The notes: generated by a model not told the origin, from the letters alone. A DNA stretch of 64,000 bases from DDH964 sp963763205 (GCA_963763205.1 CAVXNQ010000004.1:62001-126000), one strand, 5' to 3'; numbered from the stretch's first letter, positions 17,583 to 25,670 are shown. Numbers and translations: made by a program.

Positions 17583-18053
17583 TTATGGCTGCTGGACCAT
17601 CATTTCGAGCGCTTTGAAGATGCCGTCGGCGCCCGGGTTGATGCCCACCGGCGAGACATAGCTCCAACGAATGACGCCCGTGCCGTCGATGGCGAACAGG
17701 GCACGCTCCGACTCGCCGTCCTCTTCCCGGTAGACCCCGTACTGCCGGGCCACCGCCCCTTTGGGCTGGAAATCCGCCAGCAGTGGAATCTGCAGCTTGC
17801 GGTCCTTGCTGAAGGCGAGATGGCACCAGACGCCATCGACCGAGATGCCGACGACCTGTGCATCGAACTCGGAAAATTCGGGCCGCAGCTCGTTGTAGAG
17901 CGACAGCTGGTCGCTGCAGACCGGGCTCCAGTCGGCAGGATAGAAGACCAGGACCACGGGCCGGCCGCGGAAGTCGGAGAGTGCGACTTTCTGATCCGGG
18001 GCGGTTGCGAGAGAAAAGTCAGGGGCTTGAATGCCGGGCATAAGTGCCGTCAT
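17583..18053 (-). CDS. Peroxiredoxin (AhpC/TSA family)
   Basis: This 156-residue redoxin has the N-terminal APDFSLATAPDQKVALSDFRGRPVVLVFYP and the peroxidatic site P-A-D-W-S-P-V-Cys46, followed by VVGISVDGVWCHLAFSKD with a second Cys77 that could act as resolving cysteine. It reduces peroxides using thiols. The start is ATG 18053 behind a strong AAGGAGG site, which excludes the longer upstream reading. The codon for the active residue is TGC, not TGA, so this is the cysteine form. A GEMM riboswitch, terminator and promoter lie upstream, and a dsbA-like gene follows as an operon partner. Confidence 0.93.
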   Translation of the reverse strand: MTALMPGIQAPDFSLATAPDQKVALSDFRGRPVVLVFYPADWSPVCSDQLSLYNELRPEFSEFDAQVVGISVDGVWCHLAFSKDRKLQIPLLADFQPKGAVARQYGVYREEDGESERALFAIDGTGVIRWSYVSPVGINPGADGIFKALEMMVQQP

Positions 18054-18140
18054 CGGTACCTCCTTAGGGGCATGCTGCCTAGCTTGAATGGAAATGAAGA
18101 TTGCGTGTCTTTGAATTGGTCTGAATGCATGTGCTCCTGT

Positions 18141-18193
18141 CCAAAAACAAAACCGAGTCACCATTCAGGATAAAAATCCTTCGGCAACTCGGC
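18141..18193 (-). terminator. Riboswitch expression platform (intrinsic terminator), module B
   Basis: The aptamer segment GCCGAGT can pair with downstream ACTCGGT, followed by TTTGTTTTTGG on the minus strand. The arrangement is the same as in module A, predicting antitermination on ligand binding. Confidence 0.7.
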
Positions 18194-18258
18194 TATCTTC
18201 AAACCTCGGAGACCCGTGGTTTTCCGTCCCTGCCTTACGGCAGGTTTGGCTTTTTCAG
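18178..18258 (-). ncRNA. GEMM-I-type cyclic dinucleotide riboswitch aptamer, module B
   Basis: On the minus strand the order is AAAAAGCCAAACC, CTGCC-GTAA-GGCAG tetraloop hairpin, GGGACGGAAAACCACGGG, hairpin, GATAGCCGAGTTGCCGAAGG. This matches the c-di-GMP-I/GEMM consensus, including GAC-G-x-AAA and the terminal AGC-x-GAGTTGCCGAAGG. It lies 125 nt upstream of the peroxiredoxin gene and is clearly paralogous to module A. Confidence 0.82.
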
Positions 18259-18279
18259 GACGCCCTATTTTCCAATCCA

Positions 18280-18309
18280 ACTATAGGCCCTGTTTTTCGC
18301 GCCCGTCAA
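18280..18309 (-). promoter_or_regulatory. Sigma70 promoter of riboswitch module B
   Basis: TTGACG (18309-18304), an 18-bp spacer and TATAGT (18285-18280) on the minus strand lie about 22 nt before the aptamer. The hexamers are identical to those of module A. Confidence 0.7.
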
Positions 18310-18690
18310 GAATCCTCCAGCCGGCGTTTCTGGGAGAAGGTTTTGCCGTTTCAACCCGGCTAAGCCCCCCTATCTATATATACATCCAGCTCATCCTGGA
18401 GGAAGTGTCCGCCGGTCAGGAGCTTTGTCGCATTTGCCCCGGCCCAAAAGACAGCCATTGGTAGCGGGAGGAGAAACCGGGAATGGAGAAGAGAAATATA
18501 TCCGAAATGTTCGACTTCTTTATTTTTGCACCCAAGGGGCAGCCAAATCAGCTGTTTCCTGAATATCCTGCAGTGCGAGAAACCAAAACCCAGGCCCAGG
18601 GTCTGGGGTTTTCAGTGCCCTGCTGAACACGCGAAACGCTGGCAGGGAGGAGCCCTTTCCAAAGTTGTTGTAGGAATTACCCCGCATGGG
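18310..18690. other. Intergenic region between divergent riboswitch and radical SAM gene
   Basis: No gene is recognised. The first ~235 bp resemble 12085-12320 (see module A). A TATA-rich stretch (ctatctatatatacatcc) lies near 18370. The remainder leads into the radical SAM promoter candidate. Confidence 0.4.
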
Positions 18691-18694
18691 GAAA

Positions 18695-18724
18695 TTGCCT
18701 GGCCCATTGTCCCTGTGCTATCCT
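18695..18724 (+). promoter_or_regulatory. Candidate sigma70 promoter of radical SAM gene
   Basis: TTGCCT, an 18-bp spacer and TATCCT lie about 48 bp before ATG 18772. Only sequence resemblance supports it. Confidence 0.35.
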
Positions 18725-18771
18725 TGCCCCGCGCAACCGGCGCCCACTTTGCTCCCCGCAATGGAAATTCC

Positions 18772-20101
18772 ATGGCCAGAAAAAAAACCATCCTCGCCGT
18801 CGTCGCCGACGAACAGGGCGAGGTCTTCGAACACCCCGACCTGCTCCTTGCCGGCATGAACGGGGACACACCGCGACTGCCGCGGGAAGAAGAGCTGATC
18901 CCGCTGCCGGCCGGGAGCCGGCTCTTCACCATCCCCGGCACCCCGCCGCAGGGTTTCGACCGCAGCAGCGGCCGGCTGGTCACCGCCGAGCGGCTGCCGC
19001 GCAGCTGGGGGGGCGGGAGCGGTGCAGGCGGTGTCGGCCTTTCTCACCCCGGCCTTCACCCGCACCCTGCTGCCGGCCGCCGACTGGGGACGCAAAGGGG
19101 TGACCCTTCCCCTGTGGTCCTACACCGCGGTCGGCTGGTGCGTCGAGGAGGAGCGCTTCTACTGCGCTGCGGTGCGCGTCGACCGCAACGACCAGTGGCG
19201 TCCCGATCATTTCGACGACCGCGAGATCGATCCGGTGGTGCGGCGCATCCTCAAGGAATTTCCCGACAACCGCCTCTTCGAACAGCTCTCCCGCTGCGCC
19301 CTCGACTACCACTGCTTCGCCGCCAAGAACCTCTTCTACCGCCGCTGGGAGGCGCCGCTGCCGACCTCGCCGGTGTGCAACTCGCGCTGCCTGGGGTGCA
19401 TCTCGCTGCAGGAGTCGGAGTGCTGTCCCTCCAGCCAGGAGCGGCTGAACTTCGTGCCGACGGTGGCGGAGCTCTGCCAGGTGGCGGTGCCCCACCTCGA
19501 ACAGGCCGAGAACGCCATCGTCTCCTTCGGCCAGGGCTGCGAAGGGGACCCGATTCTCCAGGCGCCCACCATCTGCGAGGCGGTGCGCGCCATGCGCCGG
19601 GCGACGGGGCGCGGCACCATCAACTTCAATTCCAACGCCTCCCTGCCCGACGCCGTCGAGGCGCTGGCGAAGGCCGGCATCGACTCGATCCGCATCTCCC
19701 TCAATTCCCTGCAGGAGCCCCTCTACAACGCCTATTACCGGCCCCGTGGCTACCGTTTCGCCGACGTCATGGAGTCGCTGCGCCGCGCCCGCCAGGCCGG
19801 GCTCTTCACCATGCTCAATTACCTGGTCTTCCCGGGGGTGACCGACCGGGAGGACGAGGTGGTCGCCCTGGAAGAGCTGCTCGCCGGCCCCGGCGTCGAC
19901 CTGATCCAGATGCGCAACCTGAGCATCGATCCGACCCTCTACCAGCAGGCGCTGCAGGTTTCCGGCGAAGGGATGGGGATGGCGACGATGCTGGCACGAG
20001 TCAAACGCAACTTCCCCGGAATCCAGTACGGCTATTTCAACCGTACCCGTGAGACCTTCTTTCCCGCCGGTTACCAAAGCGACTGGCCGCTGCCCGCCTG
20101 A
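18772..20101 (+). CDS. Radical SAM protein (one frameshift)
   Basis: The protein (about 442 aa once repaired) begins MARKKTILAVVADEQGEVFE. It has a ~130-residue N-terminal domain, then the cluster motif C-N-S-R-C-L-G-C (SPVCNSRCLGC), a GQGCEGDP loop and a TIM-barrel-like core (FNSNASLPDAVEAL, SIRISLNSLQEPLYNAYYRPRGY). It should bind a 4Fe-4S cluster and SAM; the substrate is unknown. The frame breaks in the seven-G run at about 19005-19011. Removing one G joins SWGAGAVQAVSAF, and the truncated paralogue at 4467 reads SWGGGKVQAVSAF, which supports a sequencing error. Strongly host-like GC. It is the right-hand boundary gene of the accessory block. Confidence 0.82.
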
Positions 20102-20122
20102 GCCCGGCGATCTGCTAAACTT

Positions 20123-20249
20123 GATGGCGTCGCAAAAACTCACCAACTGCTGCGTTGCTGCCATTGCTCTCGCTGCTTCGACGTACCTAGGTACGCCTCA
20201 TTGCTCGACAATGGCGCGCCTTGCATTTGGCGCTTTTTGCTTAGCCATC
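20123..20249. repeat. Palindromic interspersed repeat
   Basis: The ends GATGGCGTCGCAAAAA and TTTTTGCTTAGCCATC form terminal inverted repeats (13 of 16), with an internal imperfect palindrome centred on TACCTAGGTACG. I recognise this as the kind of ~110-130 bp repeat (GATGGCGTCGCAAAAA...TGCTGCGTTGC) found many times in Geobacter-type genomes. It lies between the radical SAM and rhodanese genes. Confidence 0.65.
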
Positions 20250-20323
20250 CCATATTTATGCTTTCTTGCGAAAGCAACAAACTTGACTTCGCTTGCCGAA
20301 TCTTCTGCCTTGGGAGGAAGCCG

Positions 20324-21163
20324 ATGAGTTTTCTCGATTTCGTCCGCCCCGTGTCGTCCTGGTCGGTGCAGCAACTCAGGGATTTCCTCCACGACCACCA
20401 CCCCGACAGCCTGATCCTTCTCGATGTCCGCCACCCCGAGGAGTTCACAGCCGGGCACTTGCCCGGGGCGATCAACATTCCCCTGGCCGCCCTGCACGAG
20501 CGGCTGGCCGATCTCGATCGCCGGTTGCCGCTGATCGTCTACTGCTCCAACGGGGTGCGCAGCCGCGCCGCCGCCGGGGTCCTCGGCCATGCCGGCTTCG
20601 ACGAGGTCCACACCCTCTCCGGCGGCCTTCACGCCTGGGAGGGGGCTCTCGCCGAGGGGCTCCCGGCCGACGAGCTGGCCCGTTTCGCGCGCTTTACCCG
20701 GCCCGCCGAGCATGCCGCCCTGGCCTGGTGCCTCGAAGAGGGGACCCGGAGCTTTTATGCCGAAGTCGCCGAGCTGGTGCGCGACGTCGAACTGGCCGCC
20801 CTGTTTCGCGATCTGGTCGCCGCCGAGGAGCAGCACAAGGCGACCCTGCTGGAGGTCTACGAGGCCCTGCATGGCGCCCCGGCGCCGGCCGATTTTCCCC
20901 AGTGCGTCATCGGCGAGGTGGCCGAGGAAGGGTACATGGAAGGGGGAATGACGGTGGTCGAGGCTGTCGACTGGGCGCGGCGCCGGCCGGCCGGCGGGAT
21001 CCTGGAGCTGGCGATGGCGGTGGAGACCAACGCCTTCGACCGCTACCTCCATCTCAGCCACGAACTGCCGGACGAGAATTCGCGGCGGGTTTTCGAACTG
21101 CTGGCCGACGAGGAGCGCCGCCACCTGAAACGGCTGGGGGCGACCCTCGATCATTTCGTGTAA
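20324..21163 (+). CDS. Rhodanese - ferritin-like (diiron) fusion protein
   Basis: This 279-residue protein has an N-terminal rhodanese domain (~1-110), with LLDVRHPEEFTAGHLPGAINIP and the catalytic loop around Cys74 (VYCSNGVRSR). A ferritin-like/rubrerythrin-type helical bundle (~128-275) follows, with candidate iron ligands in EEGTRSFYAEVAEL, AAEEQHKATL, AMAVETNAFDRYL and LADEERRHLKRL. The ATG follows GGGAGGAAG by a good distance. The fusion suggests a link between sulfane-sulfur transfer and a diiron site, for example peroxide or oxygen protection. This is inference from domains only. A GC-rich hairpin follows the gene. Confidence 0.88.
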   Translation: MSFLDFVRPVSSWSVQQLRDFLHDHHPDSLILLDVRHPEEFTAGHLPGAINIPLAALHERLADLDRRLPLIVYCSNGVRSRAAAGVLGHAGFDEVHTLSGGLHAWEGALAEGLPADELARFARFTRPAEHAALAWCLEEGTRSFYAEVAELVRDVELAALFRDLVAAEEQHKATLLEVYEALHGAPAPADFPQCVIGEVAEEGYMEGGMTVVEAVDWARRRPAGGILELAMAVETNAFDRYLHLSHELPDENSRRVFELLADEERRHLKRLGATLDHFV

Positions 21164-21187
21164 TGAAATAGATTTTTTAGGAAGCAT

Positions 21188-21217
21188 CACTGGGCGGCCG
21201 GTTTCGGCCGCCCAGTG
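21188..21217. terminator. Convergent GC-rich hairpin
   Basis: CACTGGGCGGCC-N6-GGCCGCCCAGTG is a perfect 12-bp stem between two convergent genes. It can serve both strands. T-runs are weak. Confidence 0.6.
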
Positions 21218-21221
21218 TCGT

Positions 21222-21803
21222 TCAGGGGAGGGGATTGCGGCTCAGGTAGATCCTGGCGGCGGCGAGGAATTCCTCGCAGTCGGCCTCCAGAGCGGCATCG
21301 TGGCGCAGCATCTCGGCGAGCCCGGCCTCCAGGTTCCGCGGGCGGCGCAGGCGCTGGCCAAGCCGCTCCAGGGCGCGGCCGACCGCTTCGGGCCGGCGGT
21401 AGGATGCCAGCCAGTCGTTGGCGATCATCCGCGGCGCTACCGCCTGGAAACCGGGCGGCAGCAGGAGAAGATGGGTTTCGACGTCGCGGTAGACGCCGGC
21501 GGCGAAGTCGGCCAGGTAGATCCTGCTGTGGCGCTGCCAGTTGCGGGCCAGGAAGTGGTCGTAGAAGACATCGACGAGAATTCCCCGGCAGAGGCCGAAG
21601 GCCGGGTCGAGTCGTTCGCGGCTGCGCCGGAAAGCGGCGCTGCCCTGGGCAAAGACATCGACCTGGCGATGCTGGCGCAGGCCGCGCCGCAGCGGTTTCG
21701 CCCAGCTGTCGTCAAGGGGGCCTTTGACGAAATCCCCGACCAGGTTGCCGAGGCGGCAGAGGGGCTCGGGGTCGGCGAGGTAGAGGTGAACGAGGTAATT
21801 CAC
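21222..21803 (-). CDS. Acyl carrier protein phosphodiesterase (AcpH/DUF479)
   Basis: This 193-residue protein starts MNYLVHLYLADPEPLCRLGNLVGDFVKG, the standard AcpH opening, and continues with GLRQHRQVDVFAQ, DPAFGLCRGILVDVFYDHFLARNW and ANDWLASYRRPEAV. AcpH removes the 4-phosphopantetheine arm from acyl carrier protein. The start codon is GTG at 21803, overlapping the stop of the upstream NlpC/P60 gene by four bases (GTGA), so translation is probably coupled. It is the last gene of a minus-strand cluster of envelope genes. Confidence 0.88.
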   Translation of the reverse strand: MNYLVHLYLADPEPLCRLGNLVGDFVKGPLDDSWAKPLRRGLRQHRQVDVFAQGSAAFRRSRERLDPAFGLCRGILVDVFYDHFLARNWQRHSRIYLADFAAGVYRDVETHLLLLPPGFQAVAPRMIANDWLASYRRPEAVGRALERLGQRLRRPRNLEAGLAEMLRHDAALEADCEEFLAAARIYLSRNPLP

Positions 21804-22609
21804 TGTCCGCCTTCCGGTGCGGCCGATTCGGTCGCCAGCGGATCGCTCGCGGCCTCCTCGCTGGGCAGTCCGGCGACCTGGCTGCCCAGCTGCTGCTGGA
21901 GTTCGGCGCGGCCCAGTAGCCGGCGAGCCCCGAGCAGGCGTTTGCGGAAATAGCGGTTGTCGATGGAAGAGACGACCACCTGGTGGCTGCGCGGCGAGGC
22001 GTGGAGCATCCGGCCGCCGCCGAGGTAGATGCCGACATGGGTGGCATAGGCGGCGTAGGTGTGAAAGAACAACAGATCTCCCGCGGCGAGGGCATCGAGG
22101 GAGACCGGCGCGCCGCAATGGAACTGCTGGCGTGCAGTGCGCGGCAGCTCGATGCCGAAGGGGCGAAAGAACTGCTGGACCAGGGCCGAGCAGTCGATGC
22201 CGCTGCGGTCGCTGCCGCCGAAGCTATAGGGGATGGCCAGGTAGTCGCGGGCCGCCGCGGCCAGTTCCCCGGCAGCGGCGGCGCCGCCGATCTCCACTGT
22301 GGAGGGGGGCGGTGGCGATGGCGCGCAAAGGCGCAGCTGTTGACCGGGGCGGATGCGGTCGTTCTCGAGGCCGTTGAACCGCTTGAGGGCGGCGACCGAC
22401 AGTCCGTGGCGGCGGGCGATGGCGGAGAGGGTATCGCCGCTGCGCACCCGCCAGACAGCCGGTGTCGTGGCGGCGGGGGAGGCCAGGGCGATGCCCGGAG
22501 CGGAGACCGCCAGGATGGACAGGCAAAAGAGGACCAGGACCAGGCCGGCGAGGCAAGCGATCGGCCGCCGATACCCCGCCTGAGGTCTGAAGCGGGTCGC
22601 CGGGGTCAT
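21800..22609 (-). CDS. LysM - NlpC/P60 peptidoglycan hydrolase
   Basis: This 269-residue protein has an N-terminal hydrophobic export segment (~17-44), a LysM domain (~51-95: WRVRSGDTLSAIARRHGLSVAALKRFNGL) and a C40 peptidase domain. Its catalytic residues are Cys140 (GIDCSALVQQFF) and probably His191 (ATHVGIYLGGG) and His203. It should act in the periplasm as a gamma-D-glutamyl-diamino-acid endopeptidase. The stop overlaps the downstream AcpH start, and the start overlaps the stop of the upstream lipoprotein gene, so the three genes form a tight operon. Confidence 0.92.
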   Translation of the reverse strand: MTPATRFRPQAGYRRPIACLAGLVLVLFCLSILAVSAPGIALASPAATTPAVWRVRSGDTLSAIARRHGLSVAALKRFNGLENDRIRPGQQLRLCAPSPPPPSTVEIGGAAAAGELAAAARDYLAIPYSFGGSDRSGIDCSALVQQFFRPFGIELPRTARQQFHCGAPVSLDALAAGDLLFFHTYAAYATHVGIYLGGGRMLHASPRSHQVVVSSIDNRYFRKRLLGARRLLGRAELQQQLGSQVAGLPSEEAASDPLATESAAPEGGQ

Positions 22610-22923
22610 CGGCGGCGGATGCTCTCGATGCGCAGCGGCCTACCCCACATGCGCATGGTGACGCCACCGGGGACGAGCGTGCCGCTGACCCGCACCGGCA
22701 GCCCGTCCCGGCAGAAATCGGCGGGGAGATTTACCGGCTCGAAGCGCCTGCCGTCAGCGGCGATCAGGCCGCAGAAGCCCCCCTCGACGCCGACCCAGAC
22801 CACCTGGGCGGAGAACTCCAGCCGCGTGGCGGCTGGAGTTTCGGACCGGGAGGAACCGGCCGCGGCCGGATGGGTACAGGCGGCAAGGAGCACCATGAAC
22901 AGGCCGAGCCAGAGTCGGTGCAT
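22606..22923 (-). CDS. Small putative lipoprotein
   Basis: This 105-residue protein has a signal peptide ending in a lipobox-like LLAAC (MHRLWLGLFMVLLAAC) and a ~70-residue mature domain (SAQVVWVGVEGGFCGLIAADGRRFEP ... LVPGGVTMRMWGRPLRIESI). The mature part looks like a small beta-rich OB-type domain. Function unknown. It overlaps the LysM-NlpC/P60 gene start by four bases and follows the M23 peptidase gene by about 25 bp, so it belongs to a cell-wall operon. Confidence 0.75.
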   Translation of the reverse strand: MHRLWLGLFMVLLAACTHPAAAGSSRSETPAATRLEFSAQVVWVGVEGGFCGLIAADGRRFEPVNLPADFCRDGLPVRVSGTLVPGGVTMRMWGRPLRIESIRRR

Positions 22924-22947
22924 GAGGTCCTCCGGGCGTTGGAGCGG

Positions 22948-24249
22948 TTAATGAACGTCCGCGGCGGCCGGCGCCTGGGCAACGGTCTGGCGCCCTTCGA
23001 GGGCGGCCCGCAGGGAATCGGCCTGGGCCTTGAACTCGGCGAGGTGGGCGCTGGAAACGGGTGCGGCGGAGGCGGACTTGAGCTTGGTCGGATTGATCGG
23101 CTGGCCGTTCTTGCGCATGCGGAAGCAGAGGTGGGGGCCGGTGGCCAGGCCGGTGGCGCCGACGTAGCCGATGACCTGCCCCTGGCTGACGCGTTTCCCG
23201 CGGCTCATCCCCTTGGCGAAACGACTCATGTGCAGGTAGATGCTTTCCAGGCCGTTGGTATGGCGCAGCTTGATGTAGTTGCCGTTGTACTTGCCCCGGC
23301 CGATTTCGTTGATGGAGCCGTCGCCGATGGCCATGATCGGGGTGCCGACCGGGGCGGCGTAATCGATCGCCGGGTGCGCCTTCCAGGTCTTGGTGATGGG
23401 GTGGAAACGGTGCAGGGAGTAGCCCGAGGAGATCCGGGAAAAAGCCAGCGGGGCGCGCAGGAACGCCTTGCGCACGCTGTTGCCGGCGGCGTCGAAATAG
23501 GCCGGCTGGCGGTCCCCGTCCTGGAACAGGAAGGCGTTGTAACGCTCCCCCTGGTTGACGAACTGGGCGGCCAGGATCCTGCCGTAGCCGGCCGGCTGGC
23601 CGTCGCGGAAGCGCTTTTCGACCAGCGCCTCGAAGGAGTCCCCCTCGCGGATGTCGCGGATGAAGTCGATATCCCAGGCAAAGATGTCGGCGAGGGAAAT
23701 GGCCAGTTCGGGGTTCTCGCCGATCTCACTCACCGCGTCGAAGAGGCTGGAGTTGATCGTGCCGTGGATCAGGTCGGTGGTCACCGTGTAGGCGATGGGC
23801 ACCTTCGAGACGTCGAAACCGTCAGCGGTGGGATGGACGATGAGCTGGGCCTCGCGGTCGATGTCGTATTCGAAACGCTGGATCGCACCGTCCTGCAGGC
23901 AGATCTTGAAAGGCTGGCCGGCGCAGATCCCCGACAGCGGAAAGACCTTGCGGCTGGTCTTGGCCAGCTCATGGAGCTGCTGGGCATTGAAGTAGCTGCC
24001 GAGCAGACCGGTGATGGTGTCGCCGGCCTTGATGGTTCCTTCGACGACTTCCGTGCGCACCTGGGGCGGTGGGGGGGCGCTGATTTCGGGAGGTGCGGTG
24101 CGCGCCTCGAGCTGCGGTGCGACGACGCGCAGGGCGAGGAAGACCGCGCCCAGCACCACGACCGCCAAAAGCAGACCGAAGAGCGTGCGGCGCCGGCGAC
24201 CAGGCGGCGGAGGTTCGGTGCCGAGCGGGGGATTGAGATCGAAGTCCAC
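22948..24249 (-). CDS. M23 family metallopeptidase (MepM-like)
   Basis: The product is about 433 residues. It has a short cytoplasmic N-terminus, one transmembrane anchor (RTLFGLLLAVVVLGAVFLALRVV), a long helical/OapA-LysM-like region and a C-terminal LytM domain. Zinc-ligand motifs are H-x3-D in AHPAIDYAAPVGTPI, YLHMSRFAKG and GPHLCFRM. It should cleave peptidoglycan cross-bridges in the periplasm. I choose GTG 24249 because GAGGAATTCC lies directly upstream; TTG 24261 is an alternative in the same frame. It is the first gene of a minus-strand cell-wall operon and is divergent from the M20 peptidase. Confidence 0.9.
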   Translation of the reverse strand: MDFDLNPPLGTEPPPPGRRRRTLFGLLLAVVVLGAVFLALRVVAPQLEARTAPPEISAPPPPQVRTEVVEGTIKAGDTITGLLGSYFNAQQLHELAKTSRKVFPLSGICAGQPFKICLQDGAIQRFEYDIDREAQLIVHPTADGFDVSKVPIAYTVTTDLIHGTINSSLFDAVSEIGENPELAISLADIFAWDIDFIRDIREGDSFEALVEKRFRDGQPAGYGRILAAQFVNQGERYNAFLFQDGDRQPAYFDAAGNSVRKAFLRAPLAFSRISSGYSLHRFHPITKTWKAHPAIDYAAPVGTPIMAIGDGSINEIGRGKYNGNYIKLRHTNGLESIYLHMSRFAKGMSRGKRVSQGQVIGYVGATGLATGPHLCFRMRKNGQPINPTKLKSASAAPVSSAHLAEFKAQADSLRAALEGRQTVAQAPAAADVH

Positions 24250-24464
24250 GGAATTCCTCAAGGTTCGGGACCGGCCCGGGACCTTCCCGAGACCGGCAAT
24301 GACTGTGAGCCGGAAAGTGGCGCCATCTTAGCAGGAGGCCGGGAGGTTTGTCCAGCGCCCGAGGCACCGTCGCCGCCCCCATTTCGGTTGAAATGCGTCC
24401 CGGGATGGGCTACACATGGGGGCATTCCGCCCGGCTTCCGGGCTGCTGCCAAGGAGTTTCACCG

Positions 24465-25610
24465 ATGATCGATGCCGCCCGTCTTGCCGCCGAATTCGCC
24501 CGCATGGCCGCAATCGCCAGTCCGCCGCGCCGGGAGGGGGGCATGGCCCGCTATCTCGCCGACCGGTTCCGCAGCCTGGGCGCCGAGATCGTCTTCGACG
24601 ACGCCGGCAGCCGGGTCGGCGGCGAAACCGGCAACCTGGTCGCCCGCTTCCCCGGCCACGGCGAAGCGCTGATGCTCTCGGTGCACATGGACACCGTCGA
24701 GCCCTGCCACGGGGTCGAGCCGGTGCTGAAGGACGGCATCTTCACCAGTGCCGGGGAGACGATCCTCGGTGCCGACGACAAGGCCGGCATCGCCGAACTG
24801 ATCGAGGCAATCGAGGTGTTGCGCTCCGCCGCCATCCGCCATCCTCCCATCGAGGTGGTGGTGACGATCTGCGAGGAGATCGGTCTGGTCGGCGCCAAGC
24901 ATCTCGACAATTCCCTGCTCACCGCCCGCCGCGGTCTGGCCCTCGACACCTCGGGGGTCGACCTGGTCATCCACCGCGCCCCGGCGGCCAACAAGCTGCG
25001 CTTCGAAATCACCGGGCGCGAGTCCCACGCCGGCATCGCCCCCGAAAAGGGCCTCTCCGCCATCGAAATCGCCGGCCGCGCCATCGCCGGCATGCGCCTG
25101 GGGCGCATCGATGCCGAAACCACCGCCAATCTCGGCACCATCGCCGGCGGCCAGGCGACCAACATCGTCGCGCGCAGCGTCGTCGTCGAGGGGGAGGCGC
25201 GCAGCCACGACGCCGCCAAGCTGGCGGCGCAGACCGCGCACATGGTCGACTGCTTCGCGGCCGCCGCCCGCGCCAGCGCCCGCGAAATCGATGGCCAAAC
25301 GGTCGAGGCCCAGGTCAAGACCGCGGTCGTTTCCGACTACCCGCTGATGAACGTCCCGCTCGATGCGCCGATCCTCGCCCTGCTGCAGCGGGCGTCCAGC
25401 AATCTCGGCCGCACCCTGGAGATCCGCGCCGCCGGCGGCGGTTCCGATGCCAACATCTTCAACGGCCACGGCATCGAGACGGTGATCGTCGGCACCGGCA
25501 TGACCGATGTCCATACCGTCAACGAGTCGGTGAAGGTCGCCGACATGGTGCGGGTGGCGGAGCTGCTGGTGGAGACTATTCGGCTGGCGGGGGAGGGCGG
25601 GGACGGGTGA
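24465..25610 (+). CDS. M20/PepT-like zinc peptidase
   Basis: This 381-residue cytosolic peptidase has His74-x-Asp76 (LSVHMDTVEP), the bridging Asp104 (LGADDKAGIA) and the catalytic Glu pair 138-139 (TICEEIGLVG). It also has a dimerisation domain (ITGRESHAGIAPEKGLSAIEIA) and the final His ligand in GMTDVHTVNESV. The family includes tripeptidase PepT and related aminopeptidases; exact specificity cannot be read. ATG 24465 follows AAGGAG. It ends 60 bp before the aminotransferase, probably one transcription unit. Confidence 0.9.
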   Translation: MIDAARLAAEFARMAAIASPPRREGGMARYLADRFRSLGAEIVFDDAGSRVGGETGNLVARFPGHGEALMLSVHMDTVEPCHGVEPVLKDGIFTSAGETILGADDKAGIAELIEAIEVLRSAAIRHPPIEVVVTICEEIGLVGAKHLDNSLLTARRGLALDTSGVDLVIHRAPAANKLRFEITGRESHAGIAPEKGLSAIEIAGRAIAGMRLGRIDAETTANLGTIAGGQATNIVARSVVVEGEARSHDAAKLAAQTAHMVDCFAAAARASAREIDGQTVEAQVKTAVVSDYPLMNVPLDAPILALLQRASSNLGRTLEIRAAGGGSDANIFNGHGIETVIVGTGMTDVHTVNESVKVADMVRVAELLVETIRLAGEGGDG

Positions 25611-25628
25611 TGGGTAACGAGAGGCGAG

Positions 25629-25670
25629 TGGCGGGTTCCGAGTGACAAATGACGAATGACGAATGACAAC
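25629..25670. repeat. Short tandem repeat in intergenic spacer
   Basis: The 60-bp spacer contains gagtgacaaatgac-gaatgac-gaatgac, a 7-bp unit repeated two to three times directly before the aminotransferase ATG. The element also supplies its leader, and no clear Shine-Dalgarno sequence is visible. Confidence 0.4.

Noticed and set aside
18370..18395. TATA-rich stretch as an extra promoter or origin element
   Set aside because: No -35 at a suitable distance and no DnaA-box cluster. It lies in the degenerate upstream flank of the riboswitch module.
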